NCBI RefSeq assembly: GCF_001875655.1
Contig: NZ_MKEQ01000003.1
Coordinates: forward strand, 1-56,963
Length of the DNA: 56,963 bases
Direction of reading: 5' to 3'
From: Enterobacter hormaechei ATCC 49162
GTDB lineage: Bacteria > Pseudomonadota > Gammaproteobacteria > Enterobacterales > Enterobacteriaceae
Part shown: in pieces, positions 20,288 to 29,067 of the stretch
How the letters are laid out: each line of letters begins with the position of its first letter
Numbering within the stretch: the stretch's first letter is position 1
Made by a program: the position numbers and the translations under genes
Notes under the pieces: generated by a model
What the model saw: the letters and a program-made list of their open reading frames with translations, nothing else
What the model was told of the DNA's origin: nothing
The model's database searches: none

Positions 20288-20364
20288 ACCTGATCAACAG
20301 CCATTTGGCGGATATTTCCCGGACGGTGTTTCCTCTATAGTCACGCCCCTAAGAGGAAACGCTT

Positions 20365-20703
20365 ATGACGGGTTATGCAATGCAGATATCTTCTGCTGCA
20401 ATCGCATTAATTAAAAAACAACAGGGTCTTTCCCTGGCGAAATACCGTGACGAAAAGGGAATATGGGTTATTGGTTATGGTCACGTGATTCGCCAATGGG
20501 AAAAATTTAACGGTCTCATCACGCCCGCTGAGGCGGAGTATTTGCTTTTCAATGATATTCAATTATGTGAGACGCTGCTGCGGGAAATGAACACACGCCC
20601 TTTAACCCAACAGCAGCATGATGCACTGATATTAACCCTTTTCAGTTTTGGGGCAGAGTCCCCTCTGCCAGAGAAGATCCTTCAGGCCGTCGCCCGGGTG
20701 TAA
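20365..20703 (+). CDS. Lysozyme-like (GH24 fold) protein lacking catalytic residues
   Basis: The 112 aa resemble the first part of phage T4-type lysozymes: AIALIKKQQGLSLAKYRDEKGIWVIGYGH..., with the later QQQHDALILTLFSFG block. T4 lysozyme acts through Glu11, Asp20 and Thr26. Here Gln20 takes the Glu place, Asp29 is kept, and Val35 takes the Thr place. It is therefore unlikely to cut peptidoglycan; it may bind it or do something else. No signal peptide is seen. GAGGAAA precedes the ATG. Its last 22 bases overlap the end of the convergent yhjB. It is shorter than active relatives (140-165 aa). Confidence 0.8.
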   Translation: MTGYAMQISSAAIALIKKQQGLSLAKYRDEKGIWVIGYGHVIRQWEKFNGLITPAEAEYLLFNDIQLCETLLREMNTRPLTQQQHDALILTLFSFGAESPLPEKILQAVARV

Positions 20704-21284
20704 TACATCGCGGCCTGCGTCCGGTTTTTAACATCAAGGCGGCGGAAAAGCGTCTCAAGATGGGCTTTTACCGTTGCCGCACTGATGTTGAGATTACGCC
20801 CAATCTCTTTATTGGACTCTCCGGCCGCCAGTAACTTCAACACCTCACGCTGGCGCTCGCTTAACAATGACAGTTCATCCTGGGAAGAGTGCTGCTTCAG
20901 CCACTCGCCGGGAAAACAGACCATCCCTCGCGATACAGAATCCAGCACTGCGGAAAAGCGTTCGGGATTCGCATTGCGGGGAACTATCGCCACCACGTTG
21001 CGCTGAAACATTTGCTCAACCCAACGCCGCTCTTTTTTCGTTAACACCAATACCACGCGCGCCGTTGGAAAACGATCCATAATCTCTTCCAGTAAAGCCA
21101 CACCATTATCACGAATTAATTCCCCATCTATCATGACGATAGCGGAGGGCGACGCGGATAATTGCGCCCATAATTCATCAGTCTGACGAGCCCCTGTCAT
21201 ATCTATTTCCGGAATTAACTTCTGCAAACTGTATATCGCTCCATGAATAAATAATGACTGCCTGTCAAACATGATTACTCGCAT
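20682..21284 (-). CDS. yhjB: LuxR-family DNA-binding regulator YhjB
   Basis: A 200-aa response-regulator-like protein. The N-terminal half (about 1-120) resembles a receiver domain; the phospho-acceptor place reads IVMIDGE (Asp53), but the first acidic pocket is reduced to a single Asp (VIMFDRQ), so phosphorylation is doubtful. The C-terminal half has the LuxR helix-turn-helix: LSERQREVLKLLAAGESNKEIGRNLNISAATVKAHLETLFRRLDV. The target genes are unknown. GAGGAGTAAAACG precedes the ATG at 21284. E. coli yhjB also lies between treF and yhjC. Confidence 0.88.
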   Translation of the reverse strand: MRVIMFDRQSLFIHGAIYSLQKLIPEIDMTGARQTDELWAQLSASPSAIVMIDGELIRDNGVALLEEIMDRFPTARVVLVLTKKERRWVEQMFQRNVVAIVPRNANPERFSAVLDSVSRGMVCFPGEWLKQHSSQDELSLLSERQREVLKLLAAGESNKEIGRNLNISAATVKAHLETLFRRLDVKNRTQAAMYYTRATA

Positions 21285-21458
21285 CGTTTTACTCCTCTGA
21301 GAATAGCGAAGGGGGATTCTACAGAGGCATTTTTTAAGAAAAAACTCAATGAATGGAGAGGTTACAAATCACCCAGCTCTCTTTATATCTTCCAGGATTT
21401 AGACATACTTGCTTTAAGGATTTCCTTAAGAGGGGTTCCCTCCCCTTAAGAGTGAACA

Positions 21459-22217
21459 TTACAGGAACATACCGCCCGACACTTCAATACGTTGCGCATT
21501 CATCCAGCCCAGTTTATCGCTGAGCAAGGCCACGATAGCGTCTCCAATATCATCGGGCAGGCCCACGCGCCCCAGCGCGGTCTGTGAGGCCAGCAGCTGG
21601 TTAAGCTCCGCATTGTCCCGTACGCGTCCGCCACCAAAGTCGGTTTCAATGGCGCCAGGCGCAATGATATTGACGGAAATCCCACGCGCGCCAAGCTCTT
21701 TTGCCTGATAGCGGGTCAGCACTTCCATCGCCCCTTTCATTGCCGCATAGGTGCCTGAACCTGGCTGAGTAAAACGGGCCAGCCCACTTGAGACGTTCAG
21801 GATCCGCCCTCCGTCTTTTATTAGCGGCAGCAGCTGTTGCGTGAGGAAAAACGGACCTTTGAAGTGAATGTTCACCGCATCATCAAACTGCGCCTCTGTC
21901 GTCTCGGTATAGGGTGCGTATAAACCTGTACCCGCGTTGTTCACTAAATAGTCAAAGGTGTCACGCTGCCACACCTGTTTAAGGGTCTCCTTCACCTGTT
22001 GAGCAAAGCGCGTAAAACTTGCCGTATCGCCGACGTTAAGCTGCAATGCTGCCGCTTTACCGCCTTTTCTCTCAATTTCCTGCACAACGTCCTGCGCCTC
22101 CTGCTGGCTGCTGTTCCAGGTCAGGATGATCCCTGCCCCTTCCGCGGCCAGCTTCAAAACGGCATTTTTGCCCAGGCCGCGGCTACCGCCAGTCACTAAA
22201 GCAATACGTTCACTCAT
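21459..22217 (-). CDS. Short-chain dehydrogenase/reductase
   Basis: A 252-aa classical SDR. The cofactor motif TGGSRGLG is at about residues 9-16, NNAG at 93-96, and the catalytic Ser/Tyr/Lys are seen as NVSSGLARF...GSGTYAAMKGAMEVL (YxxxK). The C-terminus SGGMFL is typical. The substrate is unknown. It is divergent from the LysR-type gene yhjC with 119 bases between. Such a layout usually means the LysR protein controls the enzyme gene. I know of no SDR gene at this place in E. coli K-12. Confidence 0.88.
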   Translation of the reverse strand: MSERIALVTGGSRGLGKNAVLKLAAEGAGIILTWNSSQQEAQDVVQEIERKGGKAAALQLNVGDTASFTRFAQQVKETLKQVWQRDTFDYLVNNAGTGLYAPYTETTEAQFDDAVNIHFKGPFFLTQQLLPLIKDGGRILNVSSGLARFTQPGSGTYAAMKGAMEVLTRYQAKELGARGISVNIIAPGAIETDFGGGRVRDNAELNQLLASQTALGRVGLPDDIGDAIVALLSDKLGWMNAQRIEVSGGMFL

Positions 22218-22336
22218 AATTCACCTCGTTTCGGCTGTGATGAAGATTGAGAAAGAGCTTATTAGATGGTAGAAAATCAATAAATACCGCATATAGCGTT
22301 TTACTGTTTCATTCATAACAACAATGACCAACATCT

Positions 22337-23236
22337 ATGGATAAAATACACGCAATGCAGCTTTTCCTTCGCGTCGCGGAACTGGAGAGTTTTTCCCGTG
22401 CGGCGGAGACGTTAAGCCTGCCGAAGGGGAGCGTATCGCGACAGATCCAGGCGCTGGAAAACGTGCTTGGCACGCAGCTGCTGCACCGCACGACCCGCCG
22501 CGTCAGCCTGACGCAGGACGGCATGGTTTATTACGAGCGCGCAAAAGATCTGCTGATGAATCTGGACGAACTGGACGGCATGTTCCTGCACGATCCTTCC
22601 ACCATCAGCGGTCGGCTACGTGTGGATATGCCCGTTGCCATTGCGCGAAATGTAGTCATTCCGAAACTGCCTGCTTTTTTACAACAGTATCCCGGCATTG
22701 AGCTGGAGCTGAGTAGCAGCGATCGTCTGGTCGATGTCATCCGCGAAGGATTTGACTGTGTGGTTCGCGTGGGAAACCTGAAGGACTCCGGGCTTATCGC
22801 CCGCCCGCTTGGACAACTCTCGGTGATTAACTGCGCCAGCCCGGATTATCTGACGCGATTCGGCTTCCCGGAGACGCTGGACGATTTGGCCTCGCATGCC
22901 CTCATTCACTACTCCGCCACGCTGGGCACACGTCCGCAGGGTTTTGAGTATTACAACGGCAGCGCGACCCAGTGGGTAAAAACGGGAGGCGTATTAACGG
23001 TTAACAGCACGGAAACCTACCAGGCCGCCTGTATTGCCGGGCTTGGCATTATTCAGGTCCCGCGCGTTGGGGTGCGTGACGCCCTGCGCACGAAAAAACT
23101 TGTCGAGATCCTGCCGCAATACCGGGCCGAACCGATGCCCGTCTCCCTCATTTATCCCCATCGCCGTAACCTCTCCCGCCGGGTGCATGTGTTTATGGAG
23201 TGGCTTACCGAACTCACAAAAGGTTACGTGGACTAG
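22337..23236 (+). CDS. yhjC: LysR-type transcriptional regulator YhjC
   Basis: A 299-aa LysR-family regulator. The N-terminal winged helix reads MQLFLRVAELESFSRAAETLSLPKGSVSRQIQALENVLGTQLL, and the rest is the periplasmic-binding-protein-like effector domain (from about residue 90), close to the CrgA/AaeR subgroup. The start at 22337 places the helix-turn-helix at the usual 15-45. It is transcribed away from the SDR gene and the shared 119 bases probably hold its operator. yhjD follows 50 bases later on the same strand. Confidence 0.9.
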   Translation: MDKIHAMQLFLRVAELESFSRAAETLSLPKGSVSRQIQALENVLGTQLLHRTTRRVSLTQDGMVYYERAKDLLMNLDELDGMFLHDPSTISGRLRVDMPVAIARNVVIPKLPAFLQQYPGIELELSSSDRLVDVIREGFDCVVRVGNLKDSGLIARPLGQLSVINCASPDYLTRFGFPETLDDLASHALIHYSATLGTRPQGFEYYNGSATQWVKTGGVLTVNSTETYQAACIAGLGIIQVPRVGVRDALRTKKLVEILPQYRAEPMPVSLIYPHRRNLSRRVHVFMEWLTELTKGYVD

Positions 23237-23286
23237 TCGCAAGCTATAATTCAGTAACATCCAGCTCAACGAAAAGGAAAACGCGC

Positions 23287-24312
23287 GTGACGCCGGAAAA
23301 TAACCCGCAACGACCGACTCAACATTTAGATTATGACCCCATCAAAAAGATGGATAACGAGCCTGAAGCGCCGAAAGAGCCTGGAACGGCCAGCAAAGCG
23401 CTGGGCACCGTGACCGGCATAGCCGAAAAAATTCAGCAGATACCCGCGATTGCTCACCTGATCCGCGCCGCTGAGCGCTTTAACGACCGCATGGGAAATC
23501 AGTTCGGCGCGGCGATCACCTACTTCTCTTTCCTGTCGATGATCCCCATCCTGATGGTGTCATTTGCCGCCGCCGGTTTTGTGCTGGCGTCTCACCCGAC
23601 GCTATTGCAGGACATCTTCAATAAGATCCTGACCAACGTCAGCGACCAGACGCTCGCCACGACGCTCAAAAGCACCATCAATACCGCCGTGCAGCAGCGT
23701 ACTACCGTGGGTATCGTCGGGTTGCTGATTGCACTCTATTCGGGCGTGAACTGGATGGGCAACCTGCGTGAGGCCATTCGCGCCCAGTCGCGTGACGTCT
23801 GGGAGCGTACGCCGCAGGATCAGGAGAAGATATGGGTGAAGTATCTGCGCGACTTTATTTCGCTGATTGGACTGCTGGTGGCGCTGGTCATCACGCTCTC
23901 CATCACCTCGGTCGCCGGTTCAGCACAGCAGATGATCATCTCCGCGCTGTATCTGGATTACATTGAATGGCTGAAACCGGCCTGGCGCGGCATTGGGCTG
24001 GCCATCTCCATCTTTGCTAACTATCTGCTGTTCTTCTGGATCTTCTGGCGTTTGCCCCGCCATCGTCCACGCAAGAAGGCGCTGATGCGCGGGACGCTGA
24101 TTGCCGCCATTGGTTTTGAGGTGATCAAAATTGTGATGACCTATACACTGCCGTCGCTGGTGAAGTCTCCCTCCGGCGCGGCCTTTGGTTCGGTACTGGG
24201 GCTGATGGCTTTCTTCTATTTCTTCGCTCGCCTGACGCTGTTCTGCGCCGCGTGGATCGCCACGGCAGAGTATAAAGATGACCCGCGCATGCCGGGTAAA
24301 ACTCACCGCTGA
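23287..24312 (+). CDS. yhjD: YhjD, inner-membrane YihY/BrkB-family protein
   Basis: A 341-aa membrane protein of the YihY/BrkB family, with about six helices from residue 80 on, including NQFGAAITYFSFLSMIPILMVS and GAAFGSVLGLMAFFYFFARLTLF. In E. coli YhjD is linked genetically to lipid A precursor export, because mutants bypass loss of Kdo in some backgrounds; the normal substrate is not known. The chosen start is GTG at 23287 with AAGGAAAA before it, giving TPENNPQRPTQHLDYDPIK, which fits the E. coli N-terminus. A longer frame from 23200 would overlap yhjC and is not supported. Confidence 0.9.
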   Translation: MTPENNPQRPTQHLDYDPIKKMDNEPEAPKEPGTASKALGTVTGIAEKIQQIPAIAHLIRAAERFNDRMGNQFGAAITYFSFLSMIPILMVSFAAAGFVLASHPTLLQDIFNKILTNVSDQTLATTLKSTINTAVQQRTTVGIVGLLIALYSGVNWMGNLREAIRAQSRDVWERTPQDQEKIWVKYLRDFISLIGLLVALVITLSITSVAGSAQQMIISALYLDYIEWLKPAWRGIGLAISIFANYLLFFWIFWRLPRHRPRKKALMRGTLIAAIGFEVIKIVMTYTLPSLVKSPSGAAFGSVLGLMAFFYFFARLTLFCAAWIATAEYKDDPRMPGKTHR

Positions 24313-24319
24313 GGTGCTG

Positions 24320-24339
24320 TCGGGCTGATATTTCAGCCC
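24320..24339 (+). terminator. Possible terminator after yhjD
   Basis: CGGGCTGATATTTCAGCCCG forms a perfect 8-base-pair hairpin 7 bases after the yhjD stop. It is not followed by a clear T-run, so termination may be weak. The rest of 24340-24572 is A+T-rich spacer and yhjE promoter. Confidence 0.5.
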
Positions 24340-24572
24340 GATTCATCAATTCAGCATATAAATCCAGACCGTAACTTTTATTTAACGCAAAACCAGTTTT
24401 AATGTCTGATATTTAAAAAGTGTGAAGCATTTCATGGAAGTGTTTTCGCTGGTCTGAAAATTATCCGCTTTTTGTTGCTTTTATGACCACGCCACGCCTT
24501 TGTTACAGATTGAAATGTCGCTTTTGCTATGCCTAATATGGCCCTTCGTTCGTCCAAAAATAAGAAAATATT

Positions 24573-25895
24573 ATGCAAGCAACAGCCACCACACTTAACG
24601 AAGGGGCGGAACACGTTCCGGTCAACTCGCGCAATAAAGTCGTCGTCGCATCGCTGATTGGCACCGCCATTGAGTTCTTCGACTTTTATATTTACGCCAC
24701 CGCTGCGGTCATTGTCTTTCCGCATATTTTCTTCCCCCAGGGCGATCCGACGGCAGCCACGCTACAGTCTTTAGCCACCTTTGCTATCGCCTTCGTTGCA
24801 CGTCCGATTGGTTCAGCGGTCTTTGGTCACTTTGGCGATCGCGTTGGCCGTAAAGTGACGCTGGTTGCCTCGCTGCTGACGATGGGGATCTCTACCGTCG
24901 CCATTGGCCTGCTCCCGACCTATGAAACTATCGGCATTCTGGCGCCTGTGCTGCTGGCGCTGGCGCGCTTTGGTCAGGGTCTGGGGCTGGGCGGTGAATG
25001 GGGCGGCGCGGCGCTGCTGGCGACCGAGAACGCCCCGGCGCGCAAGCGTGCCCTGTATGGCTCTTTCCCACAGCTGGGCGCGCCGATTGGTTTCTTCTTT
25101 GCTAACGGCACCTTCCTGCTGCTCTCCTGGCTGCTGACCGATGAACAGTTCATGAGCTGGGGCTGGCGTATTCCGTTTGTGTTCTCAGCGGTGCTGGTGC
25201 TGATTGGCCTGTATGTTCGTGTTTCCCTGCATGAGACGCCGGTGTTTGCAAAAGTGGCCGCAGCGAAAAAACAGGTAAAAGTGCCGCTGGGTACGCTGCT
25301 GACCAAACACGTGCGCGTGACCGTGCTGAGCACGTTCATCATGCTGGCGACCTACACGCTGTTCTACATCATGACCGTTTACTCCATGACCTACAGTACC
25401 GCCGCCGCGCCGGTCGGACTGGGCCTGCCGCGTAATGAAGTGCTGTGGATGCTGATGATGGCGGTCATCGGATTTGGTGTGATGGTGCCCATCGCGGGCC
25501 TGCTGGCGGATAAATTTGGCCGTCGTTCAAGCATGATCGTCATCACCTCGCTGATTATTCTGTTCGCGCTGTTTGTCTTCCCGCCGCTGCTGGGTTCAGG
25601 TAGCCCTGCGCTGGTGATGGCGTATCTGCTGATTGGCCTGAGCCTGATGGGGCTGACCTTTGGCCCGATGGGCGCGCTGCTGCCGGAGCTGTTCCCGACC
25701 GAAGTGCGTTATACCGGCGCGTCGTTCTCTTATAACGTTTCGTCGATTCTGGGCGCCTCGGTAGCGCCGTATATCGCCACGTGGCTTCAGGCGAACTATG
25801 GCCTGTTCTATGTGGGTGTCTATCTGGCGGCAATGGCAGCGCTGACGCTGATTGCGCTGCTGCTGACGCACGAGACGAAGCATCAGGCGCTGTAA
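24573..25895 (+). CDS. yhjE: MFS transporter YhjE (metabolite:H+ symporter type)
   Basis: A 440-aa major facilitator protein, the same length as E. coli YhjE, with twelve predicted membrane helices. The loop 2-3 motif is GHFGDRVGRKVTLVASLL (about residues 85-102) and its repeat in the second half is GLLADKFGRRSSMIVI. The sequence FIGTAIEFFDFYIYATAAVI-like start (GTAIEFFDFYIYATAAV) places it in the family of ProP, ShiA and KgtP. The substrate is not established. It ends in a convergent junction with yhjG that carries repeat copy C. Confidence 0.9.
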   Translation: MQATATTLNEGAEHVPVNSRNKVVVASLIGTAIEFFDFYIYATAAVIVFPHIFFPQGDPTAATLQSLATFAIAFVARPIGSAVFGHFGDRVGRKVTLVASLLTMGISTVAIGLLPTYETIGILAPVLLALARFGQGLGLGGEWGGAALLATENAPARKRALYGSFPQLGAPIGFFFANGTFLLLSWLLTDEQFMSWGWRIPFVFSAVLVLIGLYVRVSLHETPVFAKVAAAKKQVKVPLGTLLTKHVRVTVLSTFIMLATYTLFYIMTVYSMTYSTAAAPVGLGLPRNEVLWMLMMAVIGFGVMVPIAGLLADKFGRRSSMIVITSLIILFALFVFPPLLGSGSPALVMAYLLIGLSLMGLTFGPMGALLPELFPTEVRYTGASFSYNVSSILGASVAPYIATWLQANYGLFYVGVYLAAMAALTLIALLLTHETKHQAL

Positions 25896-25910
25896 TTCAC
25901 TGCGGCCTGA

Positions 25911-25950
25911 TGCCCTCACCCCGGCCCTCTCCCACAGGGAGAGGGAGAAA
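25911..25950. repeat. REP-like hairpin repeat, copy C (yhjE/yhjG)
   Basis: GCCCTCACCCCGGCCCTCTCCC and GGGAGAGGG around a short ACA loop. It lies between the stops of the convergent yhjE and yhjG, 5 bases from the yhjG stop. Confidence 0.85.
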
Positions 25951-25955
25951 GGAAG

Positions 25956-27998
25956 CTACTTCTTCATCTGCGATAAGATCGTGCGACACTGATTCGCTTC
26001 GCCTTCTGACGGCGAAATCAACGCCAGCAGCGCCGCCGCAGGGGTGACCAGTGTGGCGAGCGCGGCGGCGACTGCACCGCGCGCAATCAACGGCCCGGCC
26101 TTCACGCCCGCCTGCGGATCTTTGAAGGTCCCGCGGACGTACAGCGGCGAGCGCAGGGTGATGATACGTATACCTTTACTTTCCGGATCGATGGTTAAAT
26201 CCAGCTGCTCGGACGCCATGCTGGCGGTGCCGGTGACGTTGATAACCGCGTTTTCCGTGTCGAAGGCGAAGATTTGCGGACGCGCCACGCCGTTGACCAG
26301 ATCCAGATTTGCCGCCGCGCAGTTAACGCGCACTTCGTCGTCACCGAAGATTTGCCCGATGATAAAGTTCCCGACGTTCAGCCCCAGGATCTCCATCAGG
26401 TTACGGCTCACCAGCCCGTCGTTCATCAGCAGTTTCAGGTTGCCGTTTCCGCTGCCCAGCAGCGCCGCCACGGAGTTACCCGTGCCGCGAATGTCCGCGT
26501 CGCCGTTCATCTCACCGAGGGTCTTCTGCATCAGCTCCACGTCCGGCATCAGCTCTTTCAGCTTCAGCCGACGCGCCTGGATCTCCGCCCGTCCCTGCAT
26601 CGGCTTTTTATCTCCCTCAAGGTGGATATTCGAGGAAATCGTCCCCCCCGCCATGCCAAACTTCAGCGGTTGCAGGCGCAGGTCGGCGTTTTTCAGGATG
26701 ATATGGGTCGAGAGATTGCTCAGCGGCAGCGTGCTGCCATGCTCAATTTTACGTCCTTTGAAGCGCACATCCGCATCCATCACGTCCCACTTGTCGGTTT
26801 CGAAGCGGTCATAGGGCAGCACTTTTCCCGCAGGCTGAACGTCCTTTTTAACCTCTTTTGACTTCGTGCCTTTACCCGAATCCACGCCAATCAGCGGCCC
26901 AAGATCGGCCAGACGCAGCTGGCGGGATTCAACGTCCCCTTCCAGTTTCGGACGCGGTTTTCCGGTGGTGTAGGTCAGCGTACCGTGAATATCGCTGTCG
27001 CCAATACGACCGTTGAACCCCCGGTAGTCAAAAACGGACGATTTTTCGGTGTCGATTTTGGCAACCAGGTGCCCGTCCGTTTCAAACGGCGGGGTATCCG
27101 GCAGCAGTACGCCGGTGAGATCGTACAATTCACCCAGCGAATCACCGGCAAACTTAAGCTGGAGGTCGACGCCGCCCATGTTCATCGGGTCGTTAACCGT
27201 GCCCACGAACGCCACACGGGTATTACCGGAGCGGAAATCCGCCTGCACCGGGAACGGCGTACCCTCGCTTCTGAGCGCCAGCATACCGCCAATTTTTCCT
27301 TTCCCCGTCAGCGGCTGTCCGTTGTAGCGCCCTTTCGCCGTCAGGCCGAAGACGTAATCACCCGCTTTGCTGTCATCGCCTTTGGCTTTGCTGCCCGTCA
27401 CTTCGCTAAACGGCAGCGGCTTGCCCAGCGGATCGACGAGGATCTCCACGTCAGCCTTACTCACTTTATCGTCAATGGCGATCCGCCCCCGATCGAACAG
27501 AATATTGTCGAGGCGGAAGGACCACGAAGAGGGCTGCGCATTCGGATCTTTATCGCCGCTGCTGGCGAGATCGAACGTCCAGTTGTTGTTTTTCTCTGAC
27601 AGGCGAATCAGCCGCGCGTCGGGCTGCTGGAGTTTGATCCACGGCAGATACACCGTTTTGGTTAGCAGGGCTAACGGCGCCAGCGTGGCTTCCACGCGCG
27701 GCAGATGGATCATGGTCACTTCGGGGATGTCGGGTGGGTTGCCGAGAATGATATCGTCGGCGTGAACGTGCGGCCATGGCACCCAGCTTCGCCAGCCGGT
27801 TTCCTCTTTCTGGCGCTCCCACACGACGCCCAAATCGCCGCGTATTGCGAAGGGGCGGTTCAGCTCGGCTGAGACTTTCTGGTTGATGGTCGGTTTGAGG
27901 CGGTTCCAGTCAAACGTGGCGATAATGATGATTAAGACCACGATCAGCAACAAGAAAATCCCTGCTGTCCAGGAAATCACCCTGGTTGTTTTTGTCAT
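25956..27998 (-). CDS. yhjG: AsmA-family inner-membrane protein YhjG
   Basis: A 680-aa member of the AsmA family, whose members are thought to bridge the envelope and help move phospholipid to the outer membrane. One N-terminal helix (VISWTAGIFLLLIVVLIIIIATF, residues 8-30) anchors it, and the typical FDWNRLKPTINQKVSAELNRPFAIRGDL follows. The rest is a long periplasmic region of beta-rich repeats, with the AsmA C-terminal block (ADIRGTGNSVAALLGSGNGNLKLLMNDG) near residue 500. Size is close to E. coli YhjG. Specific function is unknown. A standalone gene between yhjE and pdeH. Confidence 0.9.
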   Translation of the reverse strand: MTKTTRVISWTAGIFLLLIVVLIIIIATFDWNRLKPTINQKVSAELNRPFAIRGDLGVVWERQKEETGWRSWVPWPHVHADDIILGNPPDIPEVTMIHLPRVEATLAPLALLTKTVYLPWIKLQQPDARLIRLSEKNNNWTFDLASSGDKDPNAQPSSWSFRLDNILFDRGRIAIDDKVSKADVEILVDPLGKPLPFSEVTGSKAKGDDSKAGDYVFGLTAKGRYNGQPLTGKGKIGGMLALRSEGTPFPVQADFRSGNTRVAFVGTVNDPMNMGGVDLQLKFAGDSLGELYDLTGVLLPDTPPFETDGHLVAKIDTEKSSVFDYRGFNGRIGDSDIHGTLTYTTGKPRPKLEGDVESRQLRLADLGPLIGVDSGKGTKSKEVKKDVQPAGKVLPYDRFETDKWDVMDADVRFKGRKIEHGSTLPLSNLSTHIILKNADLRLQPLKFGMAGGTISSNIHLEGDKKPMQGRAEIQARRLKLKELMPDVELMQKTLGEMNGDADIRGTGNSVAALLGSGNGNLKLLMNDGLVSRNLMEILGLNVGNFIIGQIFGDDEVRVNCAAANLDLVNGVARPQIFAFDTENAVINVTGTASMASEQLDLTIDPESKGIRIITLRSPLYVRGTFKDPQAGVKAGPLIARGAVAAALATLVTPAAALLALISPSEGEANQCRTILSQMKK

Positions 27999-28063
27999 TG
28001 TTGTCCCCTTTCCTGATGAACTTGCCTCTAAAACTATAGTTCAGACAAAGGGAAGCGGGCAGA

Positions 28064-28837
28064 TCAGAGGGTGGTTATCACCTTTTCCAGGGTATCCATG
28101 GGGACAGGACGAGAGAGGAAATAACCCTGTGCGGCCGCGGCCGGGGAATTTTGCACGTCGCGCCACTCCTCCAGCGTTTCTACGCCTTCCACAATGACGC
28201 CCTGACAATAGCGGTTCATCAGTTGCAGGAGCATAGTAAACAGATTCCGCCCTTCCGGCGTCTGGCGCAGCATAATAAACAGATCGCGGGCCACTTTGAT
28301 GTAGTCATAACGCACTTCGCTCAGGGCGGAGAAGTTCGCCATACCGGTGCCGAAATCATCCAGCCACAGCGGGCCAAATTCACACATTGAGGCAAACGAG
28401 GAGTCCTGCGGCAGCCGAACATGTTCCACAAGTTCGAAGCGCATCCACGGCAGGGTGGCAATCAGCGCCTGCAACGTTGCGTTCTGACGTAGCGCCATCA
28501 GGGTTGGGCCATCCACGTTCACCGACGCCAGGATACCGTGCTGCTCGAAGAACGCCTGCTTCGTCGCCAGCATTCTCAGCTGCTCTTCCAGTACGTCGAT
28601 ACGCTGACGCACGGCAACCTCCGCAAAATAGCGGTCCGGCGCGATACGCTGTGAAGGATTCGATGGATGAGTGACGACCGTTAACACCTCAATCGCCATT
28701 AACCGACCGTCGGTACGGTAGATGGGCTGATAGGTATACGCTCGCTCACATTGCAGCCAGTAGCGATGCTCCTGCAAGTTCTCAATACTTGCCTCAGGCG
28801 TAGTGTTCAGCCGCTGGATAACCTGCTCTGACTTCAT
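28064..28837 (-). CDS. pdeH: Cyclic-di-GMP phosphodiesterase PdeH (YhjH)
   Basis: PdeH lowers cyclic-di-GMP so that flagella rotate freely and curli and cellulose are not made. The 257-aa protein is a bare EAL domain. Catalytic residues are visible: E50 (in EVL, replacing EAL), N107 (SVNVDG), E135 (FELVEH), D160-D161 (LDDFGTG), K181 (YIKVARD), E217 and E220 (VEGVETLEEW) and Q237 (QGYFLSRP). All metal and base residues are kept, so it should be active. It is a class-3 flagellar gene in E. coli, and a full-consensus sigma-28 promoter lies just upstream. Confidence 0.95.
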   Translation of the reverse strand: MKSEQVIQRLNTTPEASIENLQEHRYWLQCERAYTYQPIYRTDGRLMAIEVLTVVTHPSNPSQRIAPDRYFAEVAVRQRIDVLEEQLRMLATKQAFFEQHGILASVNVDGPTLMALRQNATLQALIATLPWMRFELVEHVRLPQDSSFASMCEFGPLWLDDFGTGMANFSALSEVRYDYIKVARDLFIMLRQTPEGRNLFTMLLQLMNRYCQGVIVEGVETLEEWRDVQNSPAAAAQGYFLSRPVPMDTLEKVITTL

Positions 28838-28885
28838 TTCGGATGTCCTGTTGTATGGGATAGCCTTTCTGGACTCGTCACTGAG

Positions 28886-28912
28886 TTATCGGCCCGCCAG
28901 GTGAGAACTTTA
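28886..28912 (-). promoter_or_regulatory. Sigma-28 (FliA) promoter of pdeH
   Basis: On the minus strand TAAAGTTC (28912-28905), 11 bases, then GCCGATAA (28893-28886): a near-perfect match to the flagellar consensus TAAAGTTT-N11-GCCGATAA. It is about 50 bases upstream of the pdeH ATG at 28837, which ties PdeH to the late flagellar regulon. Confidence 0.9.
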
Positions 28913-28984
28913 TGTTCAATTCATCAGGAAAATGAAATTAAGATGACAGAAATATGCCGGAATACGCGCTGGCTCAAAAAAAAT

Positions 28985-29003
28985 AATGGAACGTCGTTTT
29001 AAT
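28985..29003 (+). promoter_or_regulatory. Likely KdgR operator upstream of kdgK
   Basis: AATGGAACGTCGTTTTAAT agrees with the published type of KdgR box (AATRAAAYRNYGTTTYATT) at 17 of 19 places. It lies 65 bases before the kdgK start, so KdgR, the pectin and ketodeoxygluconate repressor, probably controls this gene. Confidence 0.65.
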
Positions 29004-29067
29004 ATAGTTGACCGTAAAAAACACACAGCGCACACTACCTTTAATTACTCTGTTCAGGTTCACGACT

